Positions 27,335-37,229 of a stretch of 64,000 nt of DNA are shown here, one piece after another. The position numbers were made by a program, and so were the translations under genes. The notes beneath the pieces were generated by a model, which did no database searches, was not told the DNA's origin, and saw nothing but the letters and a program-made list of their open reading frames with translations. This DNA comes from DATCJA01 sp963734635 (GTDB lineage Bacteria > Acidobacteriota > Vicinamibacteria > Vicinamibacterales > UBA2999): assembly GCA_963734635.1 (NCBI GenBank), contig CAVTIA010000003.1:124001-188000 (forward strand), given 5' to 3'. The first letter of the stretch is position 1. Every line of letters starts with the position of its first letter.

Positions 27335-28280
27335 GGCCGCCAAACTTGTGCCGCATCGCCGAAAGCATCTTCTCGGCGAATGTGTGGTCCTGGCGCGATC
27401 GAAACCGCGCGAAGAGGGAAGCAGCAATCACGTTCGCGGGAACGGCTTGTTCCACCGCAGCCATGACCGCCCAGCGTCCCTCGCCTGAATCCTCGACGAA
27501 GCCAGTGTAGCCGCGCAGATCTGGGTCCTCGGACAAGGCGCTCGCCGTGAGATCGAGCAGCCATGACTCGAGCACGCTTCCACGGCGCCACACTTCGGCG
27601 ATGTCGGCAAGCGGCAGGGTACCCTCGAGTCCTTCGATACGTGCGCTGTGAAGGATGTCGAACCCTTCGGCGAGCGCCTGCATCACGCCGTACTCGATGC
27701 CGTTGTGCACCATCTTGACGAAATGACCTGCGCCCGCAGGTCCGCAATGCAGATACCCTTGTTCCGCTGTGCTCGCTGAACGGTCACGGTGAGGGGTCCG
27801 CACAACGCTGCCCTGTCCTGGTGCGAGCGCTTGAAAGATCGGATCGAGGTAAGCAACCGCATCCTGGCTTCCGCCGATCATCAGACAGTAGCCCCGCTCG
27901 AGCCCCCACACTCCGCCGCTCGTCCCCGCGTCCACGTACTGGATACCCTTCGCCTTCATCTGCCTCGCCCGGCGCACATCATCCTTGTAGTAGGAGTTCC
28001 CGCCGTCGATCAGGATGTCTCCAGGCTCCATCCGCTCGGCGAGCGCTGCGAGAACTTCCTCTGTTGGTGGTCCAGCGGGGACCATCACCCACACTGCGCG
28101 CGGTGGTTCGAGCGCTGAGATGAACTCATCGATCGACGCTGCTGCCGTGGCGCCTTCTTCAGCTAACTCTTGTGCGCGTTCGGTGTCACGGTCGTATGCG
28201 ACGCAATGATGCCCCGCTTTCATCAGGCGGCGCACCATGTTGGCGCCCATGCGACCGAGACCAACCATGCCAAGCTGCAT
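27309..28280 (-). CDS. gnd: 6-phosphogluconate dehydrogenase, decarboxylating, short form
   Basis: Oxidatively decarboxylates 6-phosphogluconate to ribulose 5-phosphate. 323 residues, the short bacterial (YqeC-like) form rather than the about 470-residue enterobacterial form. N-terminal Rossmann motif GLGRMGANMVRRL; then DGGNSYYKDD, DAGTSGGVWGLERGYCLMIGG, and the active-site KMVHNGIEYGVMQALAEG. Ends GGHVERPSGG. The leader of 90 bp after the isomerase stop is unusually AT-rich (TCTTATATAGAAAC), so an internal promoter is possible. Overlaps pgl. Confidence 0.92.
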   Translation of the reverse strand: MQLGMVGLGRMGANMVRRLMKAGHHCVAYDRDTERAQELAEEGATAAASIDEFISALEPPRAVWVMVPAGPPTEEVLAALAERMEPGDILIDGGNSYYKDDVRRARQMKAKGIQYVDAGTSGGVWGLERGYCLMIGGSQDAVAYLDPIFQALAPGQGSVVRTPHRDRSASTAEQGYLHCGPAGAGHFVKMVHNGIEYGVMQALAEGFDILHSARIEGLEGTLPLADIAEVWRRGSVLESWLLDLTASALSEDPDLRGYTGFVEDSGEGRWAVMAAVEQAVPANVIAASLFARFRSRQDHTFAEKMLSAMRHKFGGHVERPSGG

Positions 28281-28370
28281 ACGTTCTCCGTTCCTTGCAG
28301 CGCTCGCGACGCGTCTCCCGTGAGTGAAGTTAAAGAGTGTCTCTTACGCGTTTCTATATAAGAACCGCTG

Positions 28371-31210
28371 TTATGACAGTGCAGCGTCGACCAGTTGCTG
28401 GAGAGTGTTGAGGCCGTCGACGACATTGCTGCCAAGGTGCACTCGGAGGATCGGCCGTTTTCGCTCTGCCAACACCTTGAAGTCACCTCCGGCTTGTGCT
28501 GCTTCGACGATCCCGAACGTGTACTTCTCGCCGGGCACCAGAATATCGACCCTGTGATCGCACGTGATCTGAAGGAACACTCCTGTATCCGGCCCGCCTT
28601 TGTGCGCTTGGCCCGTCGAATGCAGGAACCGCGGCCCGAATCCAAGGCACGTCGCGACGTGCTTGCGATCGCGCACGAGATGGCGAATGGCCTGCAGCAG
28701 GGCTCGATGCTCGTCAGACATCGCAACATACGCCAGCAGCGCGAAGTAACCGTTCGTTTTCAATCGATCAAAGTGCGCCTTCAGGCAGTCGACGGCTCCT
28801 CGCGCGCCATCATTCGCATCAGGAGCGCTCAGAGGGTCAGCATAGAAGGTGAGCCCGCCTTCCCGGAGAAACGGCTCCTCGCGCGGAAGCGACCCTGTGG
28901 CCTCGTACTCGGCGGTCAGGCGTTTCGTCGAGATCTTGCTGGCCTCGACGTCCGGTTGATCGAAGGGATTGATGCCGAGGACGGCACCCGCGACAGCCGT
29001 CGCCATTTCCCACCGGAAGAACTCCTGTCCGAGGTCGTACCGATCGGCTACTGCAATGCGCGCTACCGGATGGTTCGCCCGTTCCAGGCGGGCAATGGCC
29101 TTGTCTTGTTCCCGGTCGGGATTCGACTCGAGCCGGATGTAAATGAACAGTCGATCGTCGCCGTACACGTCTGCGGGTCCCAGACTCTCACCGTCGACGG
29201 GGATGATGCCGCGGCCAGACTTGCCAGTGGATTCAGCCACGAGCTGCTCCAGCCACGCACCGATAGCCGCAATCGCAGGGGATGCCGTGATGGTGAGCTT
29301 GTCGCGTCCGCGGCGAGCGAGAATCCCGAGCACATTCCCGAGAATGACCCCGGGATTCTCCGCCGCCGGGACGCACGAAGCGCAGCTCTCCGCCATGCCG
29401 TCGGCACGGTCGAGGAAGCGGCCGACGTCGAGCCCCATTACCGCGGCCGGTACCATGCCGAAGTTCGACAGTGCCGAGTATCGGCCGCCGATTGTCGGCA
29501 CGCCCAGGGAGATGTGTCGGAACCCGCGAGAGTCTGCGAGCTTCTGGAGCGGAGATCCGGGATCTGTGATCGCCAGGAACCGGCGGCCTGCGGATTCGTT
29601 GCGGACGGTTCGCTGGACACGATCGAAAAAGTACCTGACACAGGATGCTCGGCTCGAGCGTGTTTCCCGATTTGCTCGAGACGATGAACATCGTCCGTGC
29701 GAGATCGAGGTGATTCGTCTGCATCCGAATCTGTGTCGGATCGGTGGAATCGAGGACGTGGAGTGCCGGAAAGCCGTTCAGACGGCCGAACGTTGTGGCA
29801 AGCACTTCCGCGCACAAGCTGGAGCCGCCCATTCCGAGCAATACCGCGTCCGTGAAACCCGCCTGGCGCACCTCGTCGGCGATCGCTTTCAGGTGTTCGA
29901 GCTGCGTGAGCTGCTCATCGGTAATGGCGAGCCAGCCGAGCCACCGACTTTCGTCGGCTCCAGTCCAGAGCGTCGCGTCGTGTGCCCACAGCTTTCGGAC
30001 CTTGCCGTCCGACTGCCATTCATTTATGGATTCTGAAACTTCGGTGGCCAGCGCCGCGGGGAGGCGGTACAGTCAGCCGATCCTGAGAGGCCGGCCGGAG
30101 GGCTGCCATCTTGTGCTGGATCGCATCGAGCAGCTTGTTGAACGCATCAGCGAACAGCCTGATGCCGTCATGCAGCAGTTGTGTCGTGACAGCGTCAATC
30201 GAGATGTCCGCCTTCGAGAGCGCAGCCATCGTCTCGTGCGCGTGCGTGACGTCCTCGGCGAGGGTTGCCCGGGCATGGCCATGATCACGGAACGCCTCGA
30301 GCGTAGCCGGCGTCATCGTATCGATCGTGTCGGCGCCGATCAGCTCCTCGACGTACAGCACATCCCGGTATTCGGGGTTCTTGGTACTTGTGCTTGCCCA
30401 CAGCAGCCGTTGGCTGCGAGCTCCTTTTGCGGCGACCGCGGCCCAACGATCAGTCTGGATGAAGTGTTCGTACCACTGGTACGCGAGCTTCGCGTTTGCG
30501 ATCGCGACCTGCCCGACAAGGCCCTGAAGGCGCGCACGGTCGTCAACATTCGACGCGTGTTTGAGTCGTTCGGCGATCAGCGGATCGACGGCCGTATCGA
30601 TCCGGCTGACGAAGAAACTCGCGACGCTCGCAATGTGTTCGATATCGTCGCCACGCGCGACCCGCGCTTCGAGACCCTCGAGATACGCCTGCGCGACGGC
30701 CTCGTAAGCAGCCAACGAGAACAGCAGGGTGACGTTAACGTTGATGCCGTCTTCTGTAAGCTGCTTGATTGCCGGTACACCCTCGACAGTGCCCGGGACC
30801 TTGATCATGACGTTCTTGCGTCCGATTGCTGCCCGCAATCTCCGTGCTTCCGCGATCGTGCCCTGCGTGTCATGCGCAAGAAGAGGTGAGACTTCCAGGC
30901 TCACGAAGCCGTCTCTTCCGTGCGTTTCGTCGTACACGGGCTGCAGGATCGCGGCTGCGTCCTGGATGTCGGCGATAGCGAGCGTCTCGTACGCGGCCTT
31001 GGCGTCGCACGTGCCCGCTTTCGCGATGGTGGCAAGCGCGTCCTGGTAATCAGTGCTGCCGAGAATCGCCTTCTCGAAAATCGAGGGGTTCGCCGTGATG
31101 CCGGTCACCGCGCTGTGGTCGACGAGCTGCCGGAGCTCGCCGCTCGTGATGAGGTGCCGTCGAATGTAGTCGAGCCAGATCGACTGGCCGAGTTGTCGTA
31201 GGCGGTGCAG
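28371..31210 (-). CDS. Bifunctional transaldolase / glucose-6-phosphate isomerase, frameshifted
   Basis: A fusion of about 946 residues joining the non-oxidative pentose-phosphate transaldolase to phosphoglucose isomerase, a known bacterial arrangement. Transaldolase part: GQSIWLDYIRR, VTGITANPSIFEKAI, NVMIKVPGTVEG (Schiff-base lysine), ASVASFFVSRIDTAVD. It ends DAIQHKMAALRP; the frame slips near 30070 and continues LPAALATEVSESINEWQSD into the isomerase: LLGMGGSSLCAEVLATTFG, SKSGNTLEPSIL. A second slip near 29640 (GTCAGGTAC; one G fewer gives QYFFDRVQ) leads to GVPTIGGRYSALSNFG and HSTGQAHKGGPDTG. No ATG or GTG exists between the upstream stop (31261) and conserved sequence; CTG 31210 after AAGGGGGA is the best candidate, so the start is doubtful. 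Confidence 0.85.
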
Positions 31211-31213
31211 CGA

Positions 31214-31234
31214 GTCCCCCTTCCCCCTGTCCCC
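31214..31234. repeat. Short C-rich 7-bp-period array before the transaldolase start
   Basis: Three heptads on the plus strand, GTCCCCC, TTCCCCC and TGTCCCC. It spans the leader of the transaldolase fusion and may disturb base calling there. Confidence 0.5.
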
Positions 31235-31258
31235 TGGTTTTGCGTCCGGACCGACAGC

Positions 31259-31651
31259 TCAGGCGCGACGCCACTCGCGGAAGGAGAGCGCCTGCATCAG
31301 GCCGAGTATCACGACAGAGAATCCCACGACGAGGTCGTTGATAATCGCTGGCAGTGGATAATCGGCGACATAGGGCGCCGCACTCTGCCCCAGGTCCGGG
31401 CCTTGCCATACCGTGTATCCCAGCAAGAAAGGCGCAGATGCGACCCAAAGGCCGGCCGCCGTTGCAAGCAAGGCGAACGCCTCGGCCACGCGCCGGGGTG
31501 CCACCATACTGTACGCGGCAAGGCCGACGATGAGCACACCGAAAGCACCGTCATTGATGACGGCGGCGTCGATAGCGGTATAGCCAAGCGCAAACGGCGC
31601 CATGATCAACCACACGCCGAGCGCAAGCAGCGCCCAGCCCGTCCATTGCAT
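31259..31651 (-). CDS. SPW-repeat-like small membrane protein
   Basis: A 130-residue hydrophobic protein with four predicted helices in two similar halves: WALLALGVWLIMAPFALGYT...INDGAFGVLIVG and LLATAAGLWVASAPFLLGYT...INDLVVGFSVVI. The repeated W-x-x-x-x-P-F-x-L-G-Y and I-N-D-x-x-x-G pattern is that of SPW-repeat proteins, whose function is unknown. It lies directly upstream of the transaldolase fusion, in the same frame and with its stop only 48 bp before the likely start, so it probably leads the operon. Confidence 0.6.
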   Translation of the reverse strand: MQWTGWALLALGVWLIMAPFALGYTAIDAAVINDGAFGVLIVGLAAYSMVAPRRVAEAFALLATAAGLWVASAPFLLGYTVWQGPDLGQSAAPYVADYPLPAIINDLVVGFSVVILGLMQALSFREWRRA

Positions 31652-31757
31652 ATATCGCTACCCTGATGTGTGAGGAGTGCGCTTGCATACCATTGACCGC
31701 CCGTCGCCACTCCGGTGTGGCTCAGCTATTGGTAGTGACGCAGCGATTGGCTTCGCC

Positions 31758-32627
31758 TTACCCTCTTCGCGGAGCAACCGCCGTGATCTCGCACATCACC
31801 TTGGCGCCGGGGATTCCGGTGCTCACCGCGCGCGTCGTCCGACAGGGTCGCCAATCACCCAACCGGTCCTGCATGGGCGTCAGTCCCTTGACTTCGCCGA
31901 CGCGGGTCATGAGGACGATGTTCTGCCATGTTATGCCTGCGGCTTTCAGCATTCGATCGATATTGGCAGCCACCATGTTTTCCTGCGCCGCCACATCGTC
32001 TGGCAGCTTGTGGCTGCCTGGTGACCAGGGATCGACGTCGAGTGGATAAGCGGTCACGCCGGGAAAATAAACCAGGTCTACTTCGTTCGTGATTCTGATC
32101 GCGGGGGCGAGCGCCAGCTCCTTGAGGGTGACGCCAGCCCGGTGAAATATCGGCTCTATGCCAGGCACCGGTCCGCGAGTGGTAATTGCCCGATGCGGCG
32201 CCACGGCTGTTATCTGGTAGAGCGTGTTGACGCCGGGAATGCCGGTGTCTGTCACCCGCAGGCTCGTGCTACACGGACTCCACGAGCCCATCCGCTCACG
32301 GAAGTTGATTGCGCCGCCACCGGGAGCCGAGTAGTTCACGTTGAACACGATGTGTTCCCATGTGGCGCCAGCAGCCTTGAGCAGCCTGTCGAGATTGTCG
32401 GTCGCCATCCTGCTGCGTTCGGCCGGGTCGGTCGGAACCGCGAAGCTCCCCGGGTTCCAAGGATCTACATCAGGCGGGTACACGGTTACGCCGGAGAAGA
32501 TCAGAAGGTCGAGCTCCGGGCTGATCTTGATGCCGGGCGCGTAGGCTTGACGATCCGTCACCTCGGGACGCGGAAAGATCGCCTCGAGCCCGCGGATCTT
32601 CGACTGTTGTTCGAGTGCCTGTGCCAT
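31758..32627 (-). CDS. Tandem two-domain RidA-family protein
   Basis: A 289-residue protein made of two RidA (YjgF/YER057c/UK114) domains. Each half carries a similar core: LIFSGVTVYPPDVDPWNPGSF...NLDRLLKAAGATWEHIV...TGIPGVNTLYQITAVA and VYFPGVTAYPLDVDPWSPGSH...NIDRMLKAAGITWQNIV...TGIPGAKVMCEITAVA. RidA proteins hydrolyse reactive enamine/imine intermediates, using an arginine before the last strand; candidates are LRVTDTG and TRAVSTG. Only single-domain forms are usual. No signal peptide. It follows the exported RidA gene at 32658 by 30 bp, likely in one operon. Confidence 0.8.
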   Translation of the reverse strand: MAQALEQQSKIRGLEAIFPRPEVTDRQAYAPGIKISPELDLLIFSGVTVYPPDVDPWNPGSFAVPTDPAERSRMATDNLDRLLKAAGATWEHIVFNVNYSAPGGGAINFRERMGSWSPCSTSLRVTDTGIPGVNTLYQITAVAPHRAITTRGPVPGIEPIFHRAGVTLKELALAPAIRITNEVDLVYFPGVTAYPLDVDPWSPGSHKLPDDVAAQENMVAANIDRMLKAAGITWQNIVLMTRVGEVKGLTPMQDRLGDWRPCRTTRAVSTGIPGAKVMCEITAVAPRRG

Positions 32628-32657
32628 TGGTGTGTCCTCGCTGAATGGATCGGTCGT

Positions 32658-33191
32658 CTAGCCGACGACGACGCGGGTAGCGTTCGGAACGACCCACATG
32701 TCGATTTCGAGCCGCGCCTGCGGCGACGAAAGGCCGCTGATCTCGTAGATGGTCTGCGGAGGCCACCAGTCCTTGAAGTAGCTTCGCAGCACCTCGTCGA
32801 TCTGCTTCGTTTCGTCCATTCGCTTCTGGTACCGGGTGAGTTTCACCACGTTGCGCCAGCCGAGCCCCGCCCAGTCGAGAATCTCCTTGTGATTGCGCAT
32901 GGTGAGGCGCGTCTGGAGTCTGATGTCCTCGGGCTGCACGATCTCTTCCTTCGGGTCGTGCGGATGCCTGTGATACAGCTCCATCGACGTTTCGCCCGCG
33001 TGCGGAATGATCCCGTTGGCGAGGGGCACCCGTACAAAGGTCGCCCGCGAGGCGCCGTTGCTGCTCGCGGCGGCCTGCGTGGCCGCCTCGACCCACTCCG
33101 GGGTCACCGACGCGATAGAGCCGAGGGTGGCGGCGACGCCGCCACGGCTAAGCACGCTCAAGAGCTGTCGTCGATCGATGAATACGGCCAT
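32658..33191 (-). CDS. RidA-family protein with Tat-like leader
   Basis: A 177-residue protein. DRRQLLSVLSRGGVAATLGS at the N-terminus looks like a twin-arginine leader, so export is possible, which is unusual for RidA. The remaining domain has VPLANGIIPHAGETSMELY, TMRNHKEILDWAGLGWRNVVKLTRYQKRMDET and QTIYEISGLSSPQARLEIDMWVV, the RidA order of strands. GGAGATCAAG precedes ATG 33191. First gene of a two-gene operon with the tandem RidA. Substrate unknown. Confidence 0.7.
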   Translation of the reverse strand: MAVFIDRRQLLSVLSRGGVAATLGSIASVTPEWVEAATQAAASSNGASRATFVRVPLANGIIPHAGETSMELYHRHPHDPKEEIVQPEDIRLQTRLTMRNHKEILDWAGLGWRNVVKLTRYQKRMDETKQIDEVLRSYFKDWWPPQTIYEISGLSSPQARLEIDMWVVPNATRVVVG

Positions 33192-33440
33192 CTTGATCTC
33201 CTCTCGGCCGGAGCCTCATTTGTGTTGACGGTGACGAATCCCGGTTCCGGTGGCCGGACCGCGCTGCGAGGGCGGACGCAGTCGTAGGGGTCGTTTGACT
33301 CGCGGGGCCAGTATGATACGTGATTTCGATCGGGCCGGCGTCTCCGGTAGTCTTTCCGACACAGGCGTAAGTTCCTCGGCTGGAACGACAACGATGCAGC
33401 AGTTTGAGCTACAATCCGCCATTGCGAGGGGGTAATCGTC
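33192..33440. other. Divergent intergenic region of 249 bp, no gene
   Basis: Between the RidA operon (minus) and the NHL gene (plus). The only feature I can point to is GCTACAATCC (about 33408-33417), a TACAAT box 27 bp before ATG 33441 that could be a -10 without a clear -35. TACAATC also occurs at 3678 upstream of the MBL-fusion gene. Confidence 0.35.
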
Positions 33441-34590
33441 ATGAAAAAATTCATTGCCGCAGCAGCGGCATTCATCGTGCTCGTCACCATCGGCGGGTTC
33501 GCGCAGACGCCGCAGCAGAAGGGCGGCGGCGATATCACTGGTTCGTATGACCTGGTCACGGGCTGGCCGCAGAACTGGTGCGGCCAGGGATTCCAGATCG
33601 GATCCACCGCGGGCATCTGGGCTGAAACCCCGGATCGCGTGATCGTGTTTGCCCGAGGGTGCCTCCCGGTGCTCGAGGAGCCTGGCGACCTGGTTCCGGA
33701 CGCGAAACGCGTCGGGCTACGACTGGTCGCAGAAGGATCCAGCCCGTCATCCGCGGAGGGATCACATCGTCAACATCGTCGATCGCAACGGCCGGCTGAT
33801 CGAGTCGTGGGAGCAGCACAACAATCTGTTCGTCCGTCCGCACCGCGTGCTCGTGAACCCCTACGATCCCGAACGGCATGTCTGGCTCGTGGACGACGGC
33901 GCGCATGCGATTTACAAGTTCACACGCGACGGCAAGACGCTCGTGCAGACGATTGGCACGCGCAACACTCCGGGAAATGACGAAACGCACTTCGCGCGTC
34001 CGACTGACGTTGCCTGGCTGCCGGATGGGACGTTCTTCGTCAGCGACGGGTACGTCAATACGCGCGTGGTCAAATTCGACCGGAATGGCAAGTACCTCAC
34101 CTCGTGGGGTATGCGCGGCAATCCGCCCAACGAGACGCGGCCGTACTACATGAACACGGTGCACGCGATCGTGATCGACAAGAAGAACCGCCTGTACGTC
34201 AGCGACCGCGCGAACCACCGCGTCCAGATCTTTGACGAGAACGGCAAGTTCCTCGACGCGTGGACCGGTGTGCCGCTGCCGTATTCGTTCCTGATGACCG
34301 ACGACCAGTACCTCTGGTCGGCGTCAGGTCAGACGTCGAAATTCACGAAGTACGATCTGAACGGACGCATGCTCGCCGCATGGGGGACGTTCGGAATCAT
34401 TCCCGGCGGCTTCTGGGGCGTGCACCAGTTCCACGTCGACAGTGAAAACAACCTCTACACTGCGGACGTGCATGTGGGACGGCCGCTGAAGTTCCGTCCG
34501 AAGGCCAATCTGTCGGCCGCCGATCGCGCACGCCTGATCGGCGCGCCGTTTCGGGCAGTGAAGCCGGTCACGACCTCGTCAAGCAACTAG
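33441..34590 (+). CDS. Exported NHL-repeat beta-propeller protein, one frameshift
   Basis: About 383 residues; GAGGGGGTAATCGTC precedes ATG 33441. Signal peptide AAAAAFIVLVTIGGFAQ. Before the break: DLVTGWPQNWCGQGFQIGSTAGIWAETPDRVIVFARG. The frame slips near 33716 in GTCGGGCTACG; one G fewer gives VGYDWSQKD. Blades then follow: VWLVDDGAHAIYKFTRDGKTLVQTIG, DVAWLPDGTFFVSDGYVNTRVVKFDRNGKYLTSWG, AIVIDKKNRLYVSDRANHRVQIFDENGKFLDAW. It closely resembles the propellers at 17305 and 18556. Ligand or enzymatic role unknown. Followed by a strong hairpin. Confidence 0.8.
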
Positions 34591-34612
34591 CGAGCGAAAG
34601 CAGCTTAGGGGT

Positions 34613-34644
34613 GGGCGATCCGGAATCGCGGTTCCGGTTCGCCC
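34613..34644 (+). terminator. Hairpin terminator after the NHL gene
   Basis: GGGCGA-T-CCGGAA (34613-34625) pairs with TTCCGG-T-TCGCCC (34632-34644), broken by a single T/T mismatch, with a TCGCGG loop. CGTTTTGCG follows about 8 bases later. Confidence 0.7.
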
Positions 34645-34700
34645 GCTTCCCGTTTTGCGTTCGCGTCCATCTCTCGCGAAGTTACACTGAAGTAACAGTG

Positions 34701-36092
34701 ATGTCGTCCGCTCGCCTCGTCGGGTCCGGTTTGGCCGCAGCGTGCGCGTGTGTGCTGCTCGCGGCATCCGTCCAGACGCAGTCTTCGCCGCGAGCGTCGT
34801 GGCTCGAGCCATATACGGAGACGGCGACGCGGCTGATTCAAGCCGCGACCGCAGACGATTTCGCGTGGCGTCGGCTGGCGGAGCTCACCGACACCTACGG
34901 TCATCGCCTCAGCGGCTCCGATAATCTGCAGCGTGCCATCGCATGGTCGGTAGAAACGATGCGCCGCGACGGTCTCGATAACGTACGAGCTGAGCCCGTC
35001 ATGGTGCCGAAGTGGGTGCGCGGCCGCGAGAGCGCCGAGATCATTCACCCGCCGTTGCACTCCCTTGCCATACTCGGACTCGGTGGCTCGAACGGCACGC
35101 CTCCGGGCGGCGTCGAAGCCGACGTCATCACGGTGGCATCGTTCGACGAGCTTCGGTCACGAGCCGCGGATGTCAAGGGGCGGATCGTTCTGTTGAATGC
35201 GCCGTTCACCACATACAGCGATACCGTTACCTACCGGACCAACGGGGCGCGGCTGGCCTCGCAGCTGGGCGCCGTAGCTACACTCGTTCGCGGCGTTGGG
35301 CCGACTGGTCTCCGTACGCCGCATACCGGGAGCGTCCAGTACGGCATGGGCGTCGCACCGATTCCAGCAGCATCAATCGCCGCTGAAGACGCCGACCGTA
35401 TTGCGCGTCTCAGCGCGCACGGTCGCGTTCGCATCAGGCTCACCATGGAGGCGCGCACCGAGCCGGACGCCGAATCGGCCAATGTCGTCGGAGAAATCCG
35501 CGGGCGCGAGCGGCCGGACGAGATTGTGCTGCTCGGGGGCCATCTTGACTCGTGGGACGTGGGAACCGGCGCCTCTGACGACGCCGTCGGCTGCATCGTC
35601 ACGTGGGAAGCCGCGCGGCTGATGTCGAAGCTGAAGATTCGACCTCGGCGGACCGTTCGCATCGTGCTCTGGACCAACGAGGAAAATGGCCTTCGCGGCG
35701 CAACGGCCTACGCCGCCAAGCACGCGGCGCATGCCGGTGATCACGTGTTTGCACTGGAGTCCGACTCGGGAGTCTTCGAGCCGGCGAGCCTGGGATTTTC
35801 AGGCAGTGCAGCGGCGAGGAATCTCGTTCGCGAGATCGGGTCCCTGCTGTCGCCGCTGGGTTTGTCGGAAATCGTGGCAGGCGGCGGTGGCGCCGACATC
35901 GGTCCCATCGCGCAGGCGGGCAACGCGCCGATGATGGCGTATCTGGGAAATCCGGGTCGCTATTTCGCGATCCATCACACACCCGCCGACACCGTGGAGC
36001 GCATCTCGCCGCAGGAAGTTTCGAAGGCGGCGGCTGCCATCGCCGTTATGGCGTATGTCGTGGCGGAAATGCCGGACAGACTTCCCAAATAG
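34701..36092 (+). CDS. M28-family zinc aminopeptidase/carboxypeptidase with PA domain
   Basis: A 463-residue exported peptidase resembling carboxypeptidase Q. ATG 34701 begins a signal peptide (LVGSGLAAACACVLLAASVQTQ). An inserted PA-type domain (about residues 120-220, VASFDELRSRAADVKGRIVLLNAP) precedes the catalytic part. Zinc and catalytic residues are visible in order: LGGHLDSWDVG (His, Asp), GASDDAVG (bridging Asp), WTNEENGLRG (Glu-Glu), LESDSGVFEP (Asp) and HHTPADT (His). A GTTAC/GTAAC inverted repeat lies just before the start and TACACT at 34683 could be a -10 giving a very short leader. Likely periplasmic peptide turnover. Confidence 0.88.
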   Translation: MSSARLVGSGLAAACACVLLAASVQTQSSPRASWLEPYTETATRLIQAATADDFAWRRLAELTDTYGHRLSGSDNLQRAIAWSVETMRRDGLDNVRAEPVMVPKWVRGRESAEIIHPPLHSLAILGLGGSNGTPPGGVEADVITVASFDELRSRAADVKGRIVLLNAPFTTYSDTVTYRTNGARLASQLGAVATLVRGVGPTGLRTPHTGSVQYGMGVAPIPAASIAAEDADRIARLSAHGRVRIRLTMEARTEPDAESANVVGEIRGRERPDEIVLLGGHLDSWDVGTGASDDAVGCIVTWEAARLMSKLKIRPRRTVRIVLWTNEENGLRGATAYAAKHAAHAGDHVFALESDSGVFEPASLGFSGSAAARNLVREIGSLLSPLGLSEIVAGGGGADIGPIAQAGNAPMMAYLGNPGRYFAIHHTPADTVERISPQEVSKAAAAIAVMAYVVAEMPDRLPK

Positions 36093-36095
36093 AAT

Positions 36096-37229
36096 CTATC
36101 TAAGCTCCGACAGCGTGACGTCCAGGACCCGCGTTTCCCGCGGGGCACGATCCCACTGGACGAGAATCGGGCTCTGGTAGGTACCTTCGATGAGGCCGTG
36201 GGTTCCGTCCGGCCGCTCGGAGATGAGCAGGCTCACGGAACGGCGCATCCGGAAGAAACGGGCGGCGGGAACAGCGAGCGTCCGTGCGAGCAATCTCTCG
36301 ACAATCGATCCGCGGAGTCCAAGCGTATCGAGACTCTTGTTGAGCACCCTCACGAAATCGTACTTGGCGTAGCCGAGCGTCTTGGCCGGAACGGCGAGAG
36401 GGTTGGCGAGCACACTCCGGCTTTGCTCCTTGAAGAACTTGAGCGGGTTTCGGAGCACTTCCGCCAGGTCGTGCTTCATCAGCAGCGTTTCGTACTCGTT
36501 GACTGTCAAAGCCGAATGACGCTCAGCCGGGTCGAGGACGATGCGTAGACGCCCCTTTCCAACACCGGCACGGGTGACGAACTCGGACAGCTGCTGGTAA
36601 ATTCCGAGGCGCGGATCCTTCAGGTTCACCGAATCGATCGGGTGCGTGGACACCGGAACCTCGATCCGGGTGCCCCGTATGACCTTTTCGTTGTGGAAAC
36701 CGATGAGCCGTGTCAGCCGCCTTCGCGGCGTGCCGCGGATCATCCCGTCGAGATCGACGAAGAAGACCGACTCTCCGTCCCGGTTAGGATGGGTAACACA
36801 GGGCCGCAACCCTCCGGCGATGAACGCCAGGTGTGAATCCGCATTCCGAGGCTCTATCGCGCGCTGCTTGGGATCGAGGTCGTTGCGGCGGTCGAGTCTG
36901 TCGTGCTCGTAGCCGGCGCCCTCGGGAAACAAGGCACGGAACGCTTCGAGATAGCCTGGCACCGATTCCGCGGTGAGCCGCGCGGCGAGACTGCGATCCA
37001 GAAAGCCGGCCGTCGTGTGCGACGACCAGTACAGACAATGAGGATACCGAGCGAACGCCTCGTGTTCGGCGGCAAAATGGGAACGGAACTCGACAACGTC
37101 GAATCGCGCCCTGGGAACAAGTTCGAGCGTGAGATCGACCGGCTGCGAAGCCTTGATTGTCTGAGGCACTCGGGCGATTACAGTAGGGTAACACAGGTAG
37201 CACACCCGCTCTGATGTCTGTGGGCCCAT
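36096..37229 (-). CDS. YjbQ/UPF0047-like domain protein with unknown C-terminal half
   Basis: A 377-residue protein. Residues about 30-210 match the YjbQ (UPF0047) pattern: SSHTTAGF, FPEGAGYEHDRLDRRND, NADSHLAFIAGGL, VFFVDLDGMIRGTPRRRLTRLIGF. YjbQ proteins are about 140 residues and bind metal through histidines in similar positions; some have thiamine-phosphate synthase activity. The remaining 170 residues (KYDFVRVLNKSLDTLGLRGSIVERLLARTL, RRSVSLLISERPDG) match nothing I recognise. The start is uncertain: ATG 37229 overlaps the divergent TamB-like gene by 16 bp, and later GTG codons are possible. It ends 4 bp from the M28 gene stop. Confidence 0.6.
   Translation of the reverse strand: MGPQTSERVCYLCYPTVIARVPQTIKASQPVDLTLELVPRARFDVVEFRSHFAAEHEAFARYPHCLYWSSHTTAGFLDRSLAARLTAESVPGYLEAFRALFPEGAGYEHDRLDRRNDLDPKQRAIEPRNADSHLAFIAGGLRPCVTHPNRDGESVFFVDLDGMIRGTPRRRLTRLIGFHNEKVIRGTRIEVPVSTHPIDSVNLKDPRLGIYQQLSEFVTRAGVGKGRLRIVLDPAERHSALTVNEYETLLMKHDLAEVLRNPLKFFKEQSRSVLANPLAVPAKTLGYAKYDFVRVLNKSLDTLGLRGSIVERLLARTLAVPAARFFRMRRSVSLLISERPDGTHGLIEGTYQSPILVQWDRAPRETRVLDVTLSELR

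Noticed and set aside
28395..29687. Open frame of 430 codons on the plus strand
   Set aside because: Antisense to the glucose-6-phosphate isomerase part, whose conserved motifs are on the minus strand.
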